From Bacteroidota bacterium (lineage in GTDB: Bacteria; Bacteroidota; Bacteroidia; UKL13-3), in contig JAIYCU010000003.1 in NCBI GenBank assembly GCA_027487835.1, positions 1 through 64,000 of the forward strand: a stretch of DNA of 64,000 nucleotides. Reading direction: 5' to 3'. Position numbers and translations under genes: made by a program. Below the pieces are notes generated by a model that did not search any database, had not been told where the DNA came from, and saw nothing but the letters and a program-made list of their open reading frames with translations. Below are positions 35,011 through 43,615 of this stretch, piece by piece. How positions within the stretch are numbered: position 1 is the first letter of the stretch; each line of letters opens with the position of its first letter.

Positions 35011-36972
35011 ATGATGAAATACAGAATTGAGATTGATGGGTTGCGTGCTATTGCAATAGTTCCTGTTATTTTATTTCATTTAGGATACAATATTGTTAGG
35101 GGTGGATATTTGGGGGTAGACGTGTTTTTCGTAATTTCTGGTTACCTCATCACAAGCATTTTAACCAATGATATAGAAAATCAAAATTTTTCAATGTACC
35201 GTTTTTGGTTAAGACGAATAAAGAGATTGTTGCCTTTATTATTAAGTGTTGTCTTATTTACATTAATATTTTGCTTGTTTTTTGTTTTTAAGCCTACTGT
35301 TAAGAGTATTTCCAAAGATATTTTTCCTGTAATTTTTTCTTATTTTAATTTTCACGCTCTTTTTGACTTCGGAGACTATTGGGGTGAAAAGTCTGAACAA
35401 TCATTTTTTCTGCACACTTGGTCACTTTCGGTTGAAGAACAATTTTATTTATTTTACCCCTTTTACCTTTATTTTTCTTTTAAATTATTTAGTAATTTTA
35501 TCGTCCCGATTCTGCTTATTACTTTAGCAAGTTTTAGTTTTTTTGTTTATGAAATTACATTCAATATAAATGTTGACTTCGCCTTTTATATGCTTCCTAC
35601 TAGAATCTGGGAGCTTTCATTAGGTGGTCTTGTGAGTCTTATAAAAATTCGAAAAAGTAAGAATTCTTTTCCAAATCTTTTTTTTCCATCAATTGGATTT
35701 TTAATGATTGTTTGGTCCTATTTTTTCGGAGCTAGGAACATCGATCATACTGTTTTATTTCCAGTAATCGGTTCAACTTTGATTATTATGTATAGCTCAA
35801 CAAGTGAAATTGTTGGTAAATTTTTATCCATGAGAATCCTAGTTTTCATTGGCAAAATTTCATATTCATTATATCTGTGGCATTGGGTAGTAATTCTTAT
35901 AATGAAGAATTTAACGATTAACTTTAATCATTTTAATCATCATATTATAAACGGATTTGCGCTGTTTATAACCTTTATACTTTCAATTTTTACTTTTGTT
36001 TTTATTGAAAATAAAACGCGCAATTACAATCATTCACCCAAAATTGTAATTGTTGGCTTTTTAGTAATCAGTGGACTTACATTTTTTCTTCAATCAGACT
36101 TTTTTAGTACCAATTATAATAGTAAATACCAAAGTCAAATTTCCTACATACAATATTATAATATTACTCCAAATCAAAGTGGATTAAAGACATTTCTTAA
36201 AGAAAATAACTTAACACAAAACATACAAATTCCTGAGAAAAAGGAAAAGTTTATAGACTCCTATAAAAAAGAAGGAATAGTGGAAAACGAACATTTTGGT
36301 ATTCCTAAAATGATGCTATTTGGCGATTCTCATGGAGTAATGTGGGCAAAATTGTTAAATGAAGTTTCATTTGATTTTAAAACATCACTTTCATGTTATA
36401 CTTCAAATGGTACAACTCCCTTTTTCAATATTCGGAAAATTGAATTACAAGGAGAGAGTGTATATTTCTCAAAACTGCAAAGATTTGAATATGCAAAATC
36501 TATCATTTCTAATATCGAAAAATGGAAACCGAAATTGATAGCAATAGCTTGTCGTTGGGATGTTAGTTATGATGAGATTGATTCGAATTTCTATGATTTA
36601 CTTTTGTATTTAGAGAAGGAAAACATTAAGGTTTTACTTTTTACACAACCTCCTGTTTTGCCTTTTAAGGAAAATATTAATGTTGATCAATACTTAACAT
36701 ATTTAAAAATTCAACCCATAACTGGCTCAAATATGATATCGTTAAGCAACAATTTTTTGGTTATCAAAAAAAATGAATTAATCAAATCATTAAGCACTAA
36801 ATTTAAAAACATAATTGTATATGATGTTTTTCAGGAAATGACTGAAGGTGGCAAAGTTAAAGTTACCTTAGACAACAAGGTACTTTATTTTGATGATGAT
36901 CATTTAAGCTACGATGGAACTTATATTCATAAAAAAAATATTGTTTCTATAATTAAGCCCATAATAAATTAA
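35011..36972 (+). CDS. Acyltransferase 3 (OafA/YrhL-type) with C-terminal SGNH domain
   Basis: A membrane O-acyltransferase that modifies surface glycans. The N-terminal AT3 domain begins YRIEIDGLRAIAIVPVILFH and contains GYLGVDVFFVISGYLI and HTWSLSVEEQFYLFYP, with about ten membrane helices to residue 360. The C-terminal extracytoplasmic half is an SGNH domain with LFGDSHGVMWAKLL (nucleophile Ser) and DDDHLSYDG (catalytic Asp/His). The two-domain layout is that of OafA. The track starts at a TTG; the ATG pair at 35011/35014 is preferred. It is flanked by long AT-rich gaps and lacks the GGTTTGAACC motif, consistent with acquisition. Confidence 0.92.
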   Translation: MMKYRIEIDGLRAIAIVPVILFHLGYNIVRGGYLGVDVFFVISGYLITSILTNDIENQNFSMYRFWLRRIKRLLPLLLSVVLFTLIFCLFFVFKPTVKSISKDIFPVIFSYFNFHALFDFGDYWGEKSEQSFFLHTWSLSVEEQFYLFYPFYLYFSFKLFSNFIVPILLITLASFSFFVYEITFNINVDFAFYMLPTRIWELSLGGLVSLIKIRKSKNSFPNLFFPSIGFLMIVWSYFFGARNIDHTVLFPVIGSTLIIMYSSTSEIVGKFLSMRILVFIGKISYSLYLWHWVVILIMKNLTINFNHFNHHIINGFALFITFILSIFTFVFIENKTRNYNHSPKIVIVGFLVISGLTFFLQSDFFSTNYNSKYQSQISYIQYYNITPNQSGLKTFLKENNLTQNIQIPEKKEKFIDSYKKEGIVENEHFGIPKMMLFGDSHGVMWAKLLNEVSFDFKTSLSCYTSNGTTPFFNIRKIELQGESVYFSKLQRFEYAKSIISNIEKWKPKLIAIACRWDVSYDEIDSNFYDLLLYLEKENIKVLLFTQPPVLPFKENINVDQYLTYLKIQPITGSNMISLSNNFLVIKKNELIKSLSTKFKNIIVYDVFQEMTEGGKVKVTLDNKVLYFDDDHLSYDGTYIHKKNIVSIIKPIIN

Positions 36973-37315
36973 CATTATTTGAATCCTATATTCAACTAAG
37001 GAATCCAGAATTTTCCTGCTTCATAACATAAAAATGTCCATGCTACTAATCGTGTTATTTTGTTTCAAATATTTATGAAAAGAGTTGCTTTAAATCCTTC
37101 AGAGATATCTGAGGTTTTAAAAAAAAAATCAAAAATGAATTATGCTTTATTGAGAATTGGACAATGAAAAAACTTTTACCAAGCTTTCTTAGGACTTGAT
37201 TTTTATTTGACTTTATTGAATTGAATGTGCTTTTTTTGAGAAACCATTGAAAATTAATTTGGATTGGCTGATATTTATCAAGTTAACTGTGTTAACAAAA
37301 TATTAGCTTTGGGCT
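36973..37315. other. Gap with short gene-like fragments
   Basis: No full gene is present. An ATG at 37075 opens 30 codons (MKRVALNPSEISEVLKKKSK...). Its stop overlaps (ATGA) a second frame at 37164 that reads MKKLLPSFLRT and stops, similar to the first residues of the membrane protein at 15909. A -7-like TAgcTTTG box at 37304-37311 lies 4 bases before pdxH. The fragments look like the remains of degraded genes. Confidence 0.45.
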
Positions 37316-37963
37316 ATGTTAGATTCTAAAAAAATAGCAGAAATAAGAAAAGATTATACTTTGAAGGTTTTTGACGAAACCCATGTAAATCCAGATCCAC
37401 TTATTCAATTTAATGAATGGTTTAACGAAGCTTTAAATGCAGCAGTTCTAGAGCCCAATGCCATGACCTTAGCTACAGTTGGCTTTGATGGCCGACCTTG
37501 CGCGCGCATAGTTTTGTTAAAAGGCATTGAAGAAAATGGGTTTATATTTTATACCAATTACGACTCTAATAAAGGAAAACAATTAAGGGCTAATCCATAT
37601 GCCTCTTTGGTGTTTTTTTGGCCAGAATTACAAAGGCAAGTTCGGATATCTGGCAATGTCGAAAAAATATCAGAGCTGGATGCTGATGCTTATTTTGCCA
37701 GCAGACCCCTTGAAAGTCAAATTGGTGCACATGCCTCTATGCAGAGTCAACCTTTAAAAAACAGAGAAGAATTGGAGGCGGAATTTGAAAGATTAAAGGC
37801 CTTATTTACAACTACTCCTTTGGTTAGACCAAGGCATTGGGGAGGATTTAAAGTTGTGGCGCACACCATAGAATTTTGGCAAGGCAGAGCCAGCAGGCTT
37901 CATGATAGGTTTGAGTTTACCTTAGGACCAGAGAATTGGATGTATAAAAGATTATCGCCATAA
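37316..37963 (+). CDS. pdxH: Pyridoxamine 5'-phosphate oxidase
   Basis: PdxH uses FMN and O2 to convert pyridoxine or pyridoxamine 5'-phosphate into pyridoxal 5'-phosphate. Family blocks are complete: MTLATVGFDGRPCARIVLLK, GFIFYTNYDSNKGKQL, FFWPELQRQVRISGNVEKI, SRPLESQIGAHAS and the C-terminal WQGRASRLHDRFEF ending in RLSP. The length, 215 residues, is normal. Together with pdxJ it supplies two steps of B6 synthesis in this window, although the genes are 11 kb apart. Confidence 0.97.
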   Translation: MLDSKKIAEIRKDYTLKVFDETHVNPDPLIQFNEWFNEALNAAVLEPNAMTLATVGFDGRPCARIVLLKGIEENGFIFYTNYDSNKGKQLRANPYASLVFFWPELQRQVRISGNVEKISELDADAYFASRPLESQIGAHASMQSQPLKNREELEAEFERLKALFTTTPLVRPRHWGGFKVVAHTIEFWQGRASRLHDRFEFTLGPENWMYKRLSP

Positions 37964-38026
37964 AAAGTTTGGCGAAATTGGCATTTTAAGATTTTTTTAA
38001 TAGATTGCCCCATATCCTCATCACTT

Positions 38027-39139
38027 ATGATAGATATTATCCTACTTGTAGCCACATCATTCTTGATTTGCATATATGCAATTCCTTCCATCATAACAGT
38101 TGCTAAGTTGAAAAACTTATACGACAAACCTGAGGAACGAAAAATCCACACCCTTAAAATCCCAAGATTAGGAGGGGTTGCAATATTTACAGCATTTTCC
38201 ATTTCCATGTTAATTTTTGGAGATGCTGCGCAGGTAGAGGGAATTAGATTTATCGCAGCAGGCGGGTTAATCTTATTTATAAGTGGGTTAAAAGATGATG
38301 TAGTTATGTTATCACCTATGAAGAAACTCATGGCCCAATTATTGGCGGCAGGTTTGGTAACAGTATTAGCAGACATTCGTATAAATGATTTACAGGGGGT
38401 ATTCGGCATCAATGAAATTCCAAAATTCATAAGTATTATCTTAAGTATGTTTATGATCATTGTTATTACTAATTCCATGAATTTAATTGACGGGGCAGAC
38501 GGATTAGCTGGAAGTTTAGGATTAATAATCAGTTTAACCTTTGCCTATTTTTTTACACTATATAACGATACGAACTGGGCTATTTTAGCCTTTGCCTTGA
38601 GTGGTGCATTACTTGGTTTTTTGTTTTTCAATTTTAACCCCGCAAAAATATTTATGGGTGATGCGGGTTCATTAACTCTTGGATTTTTATTATCGGTATT
38701 TGCCATTCATTTTATAGAGTCTCATAGTCCTGCTGCTGGCAACTATTTGCGACTAAAATCTGCACCTGGCGTGGCAGTAGCCATTTTAATTATTCCTTTG
38801 TATGATACCTTGCGTGTTTTTCTTTTAAGGGCATATAGAAAAACGTCCCCTTTTAAAGCAGATAAAAATCATTTGCATCATTGGTTAATGAAAATTGGAT
38901 TGGGGCACAAGCAGGTAAGTTTAATTTTAAGCAGCATTAACTTATTATTCATATTAATTGCCTTTGCCATTAAAGATCAACCTGCCTACATTGTATTATC
39001 TGTGGTGGTTGGATTAACAATTATAGCTGGACAATTACCTGTATATATTTACAAGCACAAAATCACAGATATTGAGGTGGATGATTCTGTGCAGGAAGAA
39101 ATCACTCAATCTTTATACGACACGCGCATTAGAAAGTAG
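38027..39139 (+). CDS. Polyprenyl-phosphate sugar-1-phosphate transferase (WecA/MraY superfamily)
   Basis: This integral membrane enzyme attaches a sugar-1-phosphate to undecaprenyl phosphate and so starts lipid-linked glycan synthesis. About ten helices are evident. Catalytic motifs are NSMNLIDGADGLAGSLG, the metal-binding FNPAKIFMGDAGSLTLGF and the histidine-rich ADKNHLHHWLMKIG. The D-D and HxHH motifs favour the WecA/TagO branch rather than MraY. It may prime the polysaccharide made by the 41-54 kb locus, which contains no initiating transferase of its own; that link is inference. Confidence 0.9.
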   Translation: MIDIILLVATSFLICIYAIPSIITVAKLKNLYDKPEERKIHTLKIPRLGGVAIFTAFSISMLIFGDAAQVEGIRFIAAGGLILFISGLKDDVVMLSPMKKLMAQLLAAGLVTVLADIRINDLQGVFGINEIPKFISIILSMFMIIVITNSMNLIDGADGLAGSLGLIISLTFAYFFTLYNDTNWAILAFALSGALLGFLFFNFNPAKIFMGDAGSLTLGFLLSVFAIHFIESHSPAAGNYLRLKSAPGVAVAILIIPLYDTLRVFLLRAYRKTSPFKADKNHLHHWLMKIGLGHKQVSLILSSINLLFILIAFAIKDQPAYIVLSVVVGLTIIAGQLPVYIYKHKITDIEVDDSVQEEITQSLYDTRIRK

Positions 39140-39140
39140 A

Positions 39141-39719
39141 TTACTGATTTTGTTTTAAGAAATCCACCATAGCAAGAAAGGCTTTTCCTCTATGGCTAAT
39201 TTGATTTTTCTCTTGCAAAGACATTTCGGCCAAGGTTTTATTGGCACCAGTAGGCATAAAAATCGGGTCATAACCAAACCCATTATTTCCTTTATATTCG
39301 GTGGTAATAACACCATGTAACTCACCCTTAAAAAAGTGCTTATTACCGTTTAGAATTAGACATATAACCGTAACAAATTTTGCTTCTCTATTTTCGGTTT
39401 GAACCAATTCTGACAATAGTTTTTGATTGTTAGCTTCGGGGCTTTTTTCATCACCCGCATAACGAGCAGAGAATACGCCTGGCGCCCCGTTAAGTGCATC
39501 TACAAGCAGACCAGTATCATCTGCAAAGCAATTAAGTTTGGTAGCCGCATAAACGGCATCGGCTTTTATACTTGCATTTTCGATAAGGGTATTTCCTGTT
39601 TCAGCAATTTCTTCAAAGAATCCAATTTCGTTTAAAGAAACAACTTGTGCTAGACCTTGAAAAATGGCACCAATTTCTTTTGTTTTATTGGCATTATGTG
39701 AGGCAAAAATGAGCTTCAT
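39141..39719 (-). CDS. rdgB: XTP/dITP diphosphatase (RdgB/HAM1)
   Basis: A house-cleaning enzyme that hydrolyses non-canonical purine triphosphates. The N-terminus KLIFASHNANKTKEI, the central CFADDTGLLVDALNGAPGVFSARYAG, GFGYDPIFMP and the C-terminal KNQISHRGKAF are the family signatures. The length is normal at 192 residues. It is separated from the convergent WecA-like gene by one base and by one base from the following minus-strand gene. Confidence 0.96.
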   Translation of the reverse strand: MKLIFASHNANKTKEIGAIFQGLAQVVSLNEIGFFEEIAETGNTLIENASIKADAVYAATKLNCFADDTGLLVDALNGAPGVFSARYAGDEKSPEANNQKLLSELVQTENREAKFVTVICLILNGNKHFFKGELHGVITTEYKGNNGFGYDPIFMPTGANKTLAEMSLQEKNQISHRGKAFLAMVDFLKQNQ

Positions 39720-39720
39720 T

Positions 39721-40200
39721 TTAATTAAAAAACAATTTTTGCAAGGCAGTCCAAAGCTTAACCTTTTGAGAAGGTTCGGTTAAGTATTGGCGAAAAGGAA
39801 GCGCTTGTAAAATTTCTACTCCTTCAAACAGAGTAGATTTATGAATTGGCACATTGCAACCCTGCGAGCCTATCCAAGTATCTAGGCCCCAAAGAATAAT
39901 GTGTGTAGGTTCAAAATGAGAGAGTAATGCAGTAAGGCTTTTCACTGGAAATTTATCAAAGTTCACTATCCAAACATCCTCCATAGTCCTTCTTAAACCT
40001 TTTTCTACAATGGTTTTCAGCAAATTAAGTTCGTCATCTAAAAGATAATCAACCTCTTTAGTATTCACCAGCATCAATAATTTGTGCTTGCCTTCTCCCA
40101 TGGGATTGTATTCTATGGAAAAATCTCTTTCTTTGACCATGAAAATTTCTCCAAAAAGAGGAGCTAGAAACGAATCATCTATATCAAAACCATTTTGCAT
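39721..40200 (-). CDS. Conserved-looking protein of unknown function (159 aa)
   Basis: A soluble protein with no signal peptide. It has an alternating alpha/beta pattern (KLLMLVNTKEVDYLLDDEL, DVWIVNFDKFP, THIILWGLDTWIG) and ends in a short amphipathic helix. The layout suggests a Rossmann-like or uracil-glycosylase-like sandwich, perhaps a divergent replisome accessory subunit, but no diagnostic motif supports this. It is packed directly upstream of rdgB on the same strand and is divergent from ilvE by 3 bases, so both starts share control DNA. Confidence 0.7.
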   Translation of the reverse strand: MQNGFDIDDSFLAPLFGEIFMVKERDFSIEYNPMGEGKHKLLMLVNTKEVDYLLDDELNLLKTIVEKGLRRTMEDVWIVNFDKFPVKSLTALLSHFEPTHIILWGLDTWIGSQGCNVPIHKSTLFEGVEILQALPFRQYLTEPSQKVKLWTALQKLFFN

Positions 40201-40203
40201 ACC

Positions 40204-41271
40204 ATGGCAATTTCAATAAAAATTAATAAAACACAAAGTTCTAGGATTCATTTATGTGATTTTGAAAATATCGAGTTCGGGAAAATATTCTCAGACCACA
40301 TGTTTATTGTTGATTTTAAAGATGGTGTTTGGCAACACGGAGAGATTATGCCCTACGGAGAAATCTCGATGGCCCCCAGTATTTCAGCCCTGCACTATGG
40401 CCAATCAATTTTTGAAGGAATGAAAGCATTTAAAGGTGCAGATGGCAATCCTCAATTATTTAGGCCCTTAGATAATTTTAGGCGATTTAATATTAGTGCC
40501 ACGCGCATGGGAATGCCAGAAATTAGTGAAGACTTATTTATGGGCGGTTTGCATGCACTTATTAATTTAGATAAGAATTGGATTCCAACTAAAGATGGCT
40601 CGGCCTTATATATTCGCCCGTTTATGTTTGCAACCGATGATTTTGTTGGTGTAAGACCAAGTAGTAACTATAGTTTTATTATATTTTGTTGTCCGGTAAA
40701 TTCTTACTATCCAAAACCTATTAAAGTTAAGGTAGAGCAAAAGTTTGTGCGAGCATCAGATGGGATGGCTGGATATGCAAAAGCAGCGGGAAATTATGGC
40801 ATCAGCATGTTGCCTTCTATGGAAGCAAAGAAATTGGGATATGACCAAATTGTATGGACAGATGGTAGAACCCACGAGCACGTTGAAGAATCTGGCACTA
40901 CTAATTTGTTTTTTGTAATAGATGACAAATTGATATTGACACCAGCTTTAGATGGAAATATTCTAGAGGGTATCACAAGAGATTCTTGCATAAAATTATT
41001 ACAAAAAGAAGGATATACCGTTGAGGAGCGAAAAGTAAGTATCAAGGAAATCATCGCCTTTGCCAAAGAAGGAAGGTTAACAGATTGTTTTGGAACAGGA
41101 ACAGCAGCCATCATAGCAAAGATTGCTGCCATTGGATATGAAGGTGTAGATTATGTTTTACCAGAAGCAGACAGCAGAAAGGTGAGCAATTGGTTATATA
41201 ATACCATTTATGGCATTCAAACCTCTAAGGTAATTGATAGCTTTAACTGGATATTAAAAGTTGAAGCGTAA
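40204..41271 (+). CDS. ilvE: Branched-chain amino acid aminotransferase
   Basis: A PLP-dependent class IV (fold type IV) transaminase that performs the last step of valine, leucine and isoleucine synthesis and the first of their breakdown. Blocks include ISALHYGQSIFEGMKAFKG, RPFMFATDDFVGVRPS, the PLP lysine Lys193 in MAGYAKAAGNYGIS and HEHVEESGTTNLFFVID. It is the long, BCAT-like form common in Bacteroidota. The ATG at 40204 (MAISIKINK) is preferred to the track TTG at 40195. The gene diverges from an unknown gene 3 bases away. Confidence 0.94.
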   Translation: MAISIKINKTQSSRIHLCDFENIEFGKIFSDHMFIVDFKDGVWQHGEIMPYGEISMAPSISALHYGQSIFEGMKAFKGADGNPQLFRPLDNFRRFNISATRMGMPEISEDLFMGGLHALINLDKNWIPTKDGSALYIRPFMFATDDFVGVRPSSNYSFIIFCCPVNSYYPKPIKVKVEQKFVRASDGMAGYAKAAGNYGISMLPSMEAKKLGYDQIVWTDGRTHEHVEESGTTNLFFVIDDKLILTPALDGNILEGITRDSCIKLLQKEGYTVEERKVSIKEIIAFAKEGRLTDCFGTGTAAIIAKIAAIGYEGVDYVLPEADSRKVSNWLYNTIYGIQTSKVIDSFNWILKVEA

Positions 41272-42441
41272 TTAAGCGCGCTTCGCGCGCTCCCAATTTG
41301 CACTTTGCTTTCCTCTTAAAAACCTAATTAAACCTAGGTACATACACAAATTCATGATAAAAAAGTAATAAGGCACAAACAGTGCTTTCACTTTTATTTG
41401 CTTGTTGGCTAGGTACCAACCTAATAATGCCATTCCATAAAAAACAACTTGCGCAAACATTAATAGAGAATAAATATTTCCATCTTGAAGCGCTAAGGGA
41501 ATGTTTAATACAAACAAAAGTAGAAGTGAAAGGGGTGCAAGCGTCCACCTTAGCACACGGTGAGAGATAAACAAAAAGCTTACCTTAAAATTGCCAAATA
41601 AATTGAATGCTTTTGGCAAACGCGTCATACTTTGAAAAGCCCCAGCCGCAATTCTCACCTTGCGTTTAAGTTCTTCGCCAACATTTGCGCTAGCGGTTTC
41701 TGCAGCATAAGCATTTTTCTCATAAATAACCCGAAAGCCATTGGTAGCAATTAGCATACTTTGCATTAAATCATCTAGTAAAGTATCTTTTGGCAAAGGT
41801 TTAAATAATTCAGTGCGGTAGCTCATAAGTTCACCTGCTGCTCCAACAATTGTATAAAAATCAGAATCGAGTTGTTTTAAGAAACTCTCGTACTTCCAAT
41901 ATATACCTTCTCCTGCCCCACTGGCATTTTCCTTATCTTTGGTAATGATTCTTTTCTCACCTGTAACCGCCCCAACTCCTGGGTCGGCATAATGCTTAAC
42001 CATTTCACGAATAGCCTCTGGATTTAATTCAGTATTGGCATCACAAAAAACAACAATCGGCGCCTTAACAAATTGCATTGCTCTATTCATTGCGGCGGCT
42101 TTACCATTTCTAGCATCCTCATGTAAGGCTAATACCTGTGGGTATTTTTTAACCCGTAAATGTGTATCATCGGTAGAGCCATCGCTGATAAAAATAAGTT
42201 GAAGTTTTTCTGCGGGATAGGCCAGCTGCAAACTATTTAAAATTTTGTCTTCTATATAATCCGCCTCATTAAAGCAAGGTACGATTAGGGCTACAGATGG
42301 CTGAAAATTTGGTTCAAACCGAGGCGATTTAGTAATGGCTTTTTTAATTTTAACTAAAAAATATAAAAGCACACCATACCCAATATAGCTATATAAAACC
42401 AATCCTATTCCAATCCAAAAAACACATTCCATTACATTCAT
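41272..42441 (-). CDS. GT2 family glycosyltransferase, membrane-attached
   Basis: An N-terminal membrane helix precedes a GT-A domain: SVALIVPCFNEADYIEDKI, LIFISDGSTDDTHLRV, VVFCDANTELNPEAI, GAVTGEKRI and the catalytic acid region KDTLLDDLMQSM. Three C-terminal helices follow (LAPLSLLLLFVLNIPL, MFAQVVFYGMALLGWYL, YYFFIMNLCMYLGLI). This is the architecture of single-chain glycan synthases. It is the last gene of the minus-strand polysaccharide run. Its stop is directly adjacent to the ilvE stop. The sugar used is not predictable. Confidence 0.88.
   Translation of the reverse strand: MNVMECVFWIGIGLVLYSYIGYGVLLYFLVKIKKAITKSPRFEPNFQPSVALIVPCFNEADYIEDKILNSLQLAYPAEKLQLIFISDGSTDDTHLRVKKYPQVLALHEDARNGKAAAMNRAMQFVKAPIVVFCDANTELNPEAIREMVKHYADPGVGAVTGEKRIITKDKENASGAGEGIYWKYESFLKQLDSDFYTIVGAAGELMSYRTELFKPLPKDTLLDDLMQSMLIATNGFRVIYEKNAYAAETASANVGEELKRKVRIAAGAFQSMTRLPKAFNLFGNFKVSFLFISHRVLRWTLAPLSLLLLFVLNIPLALQDGNIYSLLMFAQVVFYGMALLGWYLANKQIKVKALFVPYYFFIMNLCMYLGLIRFLRGKQSANWERAKRA
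41275..41291. terminator. GC-rich hairpin at the ilvE/GT2 convergent junction
   Basis: AGCGCGC, TTC, GCGCGCT gives a 7-bp stem, by far the most GC-rich short sequence here, directly after the ilvE stop and inside the last codons of the convergent GT2 gene. No T-run follows on the plus strand. Confidence 0.5.
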
Positions 42442-42480
42442 AACGTTACAATTAGTGTAAGTAAAATAAGTAAGCTATTG

Positions 42481-43614
42481 CTATTTTTCAAGCACCTCTT
42501 TATAAATCTTTTCAGTAAGTAAAGCATTGGCATCCCAACTAAAATACTTAGCACGCATTATTCCTTTTGCAACTAAAGATTGCTGCAAGTTTGCATCCTG
42601 CCATAATTCTTGAATAGCTGTGGCTATGGTTTCCGGTTTAAATGGATCTATTATTAAGGCAGCATCTTGTGCAATTTCTGGCATAGAGGAGGTATTAGAA
42701 GTTATTAACGGAACTCCGCATGCCATAGCTTCTACCAAAGGAATACCAAAACTTTCTCTTAAAGAAGGATATAAAAACAAACTTGCCAAACTATAAATAG
42801 CAGGTAATTCATGGTTAGGCACATACCCTGTAAATTGAATATGATTTAAAATCTCTGTATCACCAATATCAGATGAAAGTGCACCCAAATAATCTTTATT
42901 AATATCGAGCATAACCAAAGGCGCAGGCAATGCATTATTTTTTCGCAATATACTGAGGGCTTGCAATACCCCTTTTACATTTTTCTTAGGGTCTGTATTT
43001 CCCAAGAAAAATATAAACTTCTCAGGAAGTTTGTATTTGTTGCGAGCAGCATTTAATTCGGTTTGATCCAATACACGTTTAAAATGAGCTCCAACACCGT
43101 TATAAGCTGTAACAACTTGGTCTTGCTTAAGATTGAAATAGTTTTGAATACGTTCCTTTTCAAAATCTGAAACCGTCAGGATTTTCTTAGCATTAGGCAC
43201 AATCCTTGGGACATTTAATTTCCTATAGATATTACCAAATTTCTGGTAAGCTGTACCTTGGCTCAAGGAAATCTTCTCGAGATAGATGATATCATGCAAA
43301 GTGAGCACTAATGGCATTGAAAGAAAAAGCGGTGCTGTATTACTTGTACAATGTAGCAATTGAACTTTTTCCTTGGCAGCTGCTTTAGGCAAAAGATATT
43401 GCTCCCAAATGGGATAGGGTGCAGATTTAACTTCAACAATTTTAACATTCGAAGACGCCTGTAAACACTGAGCGTCTTCATCTGGCTTCACAAAAACCAC
43501 ATATTCATGCCCGGTATTAAGGCGTTGCAAAGCTTTAATTAGCTCAAGGGCAACCATGTCCATACCATGTTTTTTCTTTCTAAAAATGCGTTGTGCCTCA
43601 ATGCCAATTTTCAT
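42481..43614 (-). CDS. GT4 family (GT-B fold) glycosyltransferase
   Basis: The C-terminal nucleotide-sugar site is plain: FFLGNTDPKKNVKGVLQAL, and LFLYPSLRESFGIPLVEAMA with the retaining E-x7-E motif, then CGVPLITSNTSSMPEI. The N-terminus KIGIEAQRIFRKKKHGMDMV is typical of mannosyl- or glucosyltransferases of polysaccharide loci. The protein is soluble. It follows the upstream GT2 gene by one base, so translation is probably coupled. Confidence 0.9.
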   Translation of the reverse strand: MKIGIEAQRIFRKKKHGMDMVALELIKALQRLNTGHEYVVFVKPDEDAQCLQASSNVKIVEVKSAPYPIWEQYLLPKAAAKEKVQLLHCTSNTAPLFLSMPLVLTLHDIIYLEKISLSQGTAYQKFGNIYRKLNVPRIVPNAKKILTVSDFEKERIQNYFNLKQDQVVTAYNGVGAHFKRVLDQTELNAARNKYKLPEKFIFFLGNTDPKKNVKGVLQALSILRKNNALPAPLVMLDINKDYLGALSSDIGDTEILNHIQFTGYVPNHELPAIYSLASLFLYPSLRESFGIPLVEAMACGVPLITSNTSSMPEIAQDAALIIDPFKPETIATAIQELWQDANLQQSLVAKGIMRAKYFSWDANALLTEKIYKEVLEK

Positions 43615-43615
43615 A

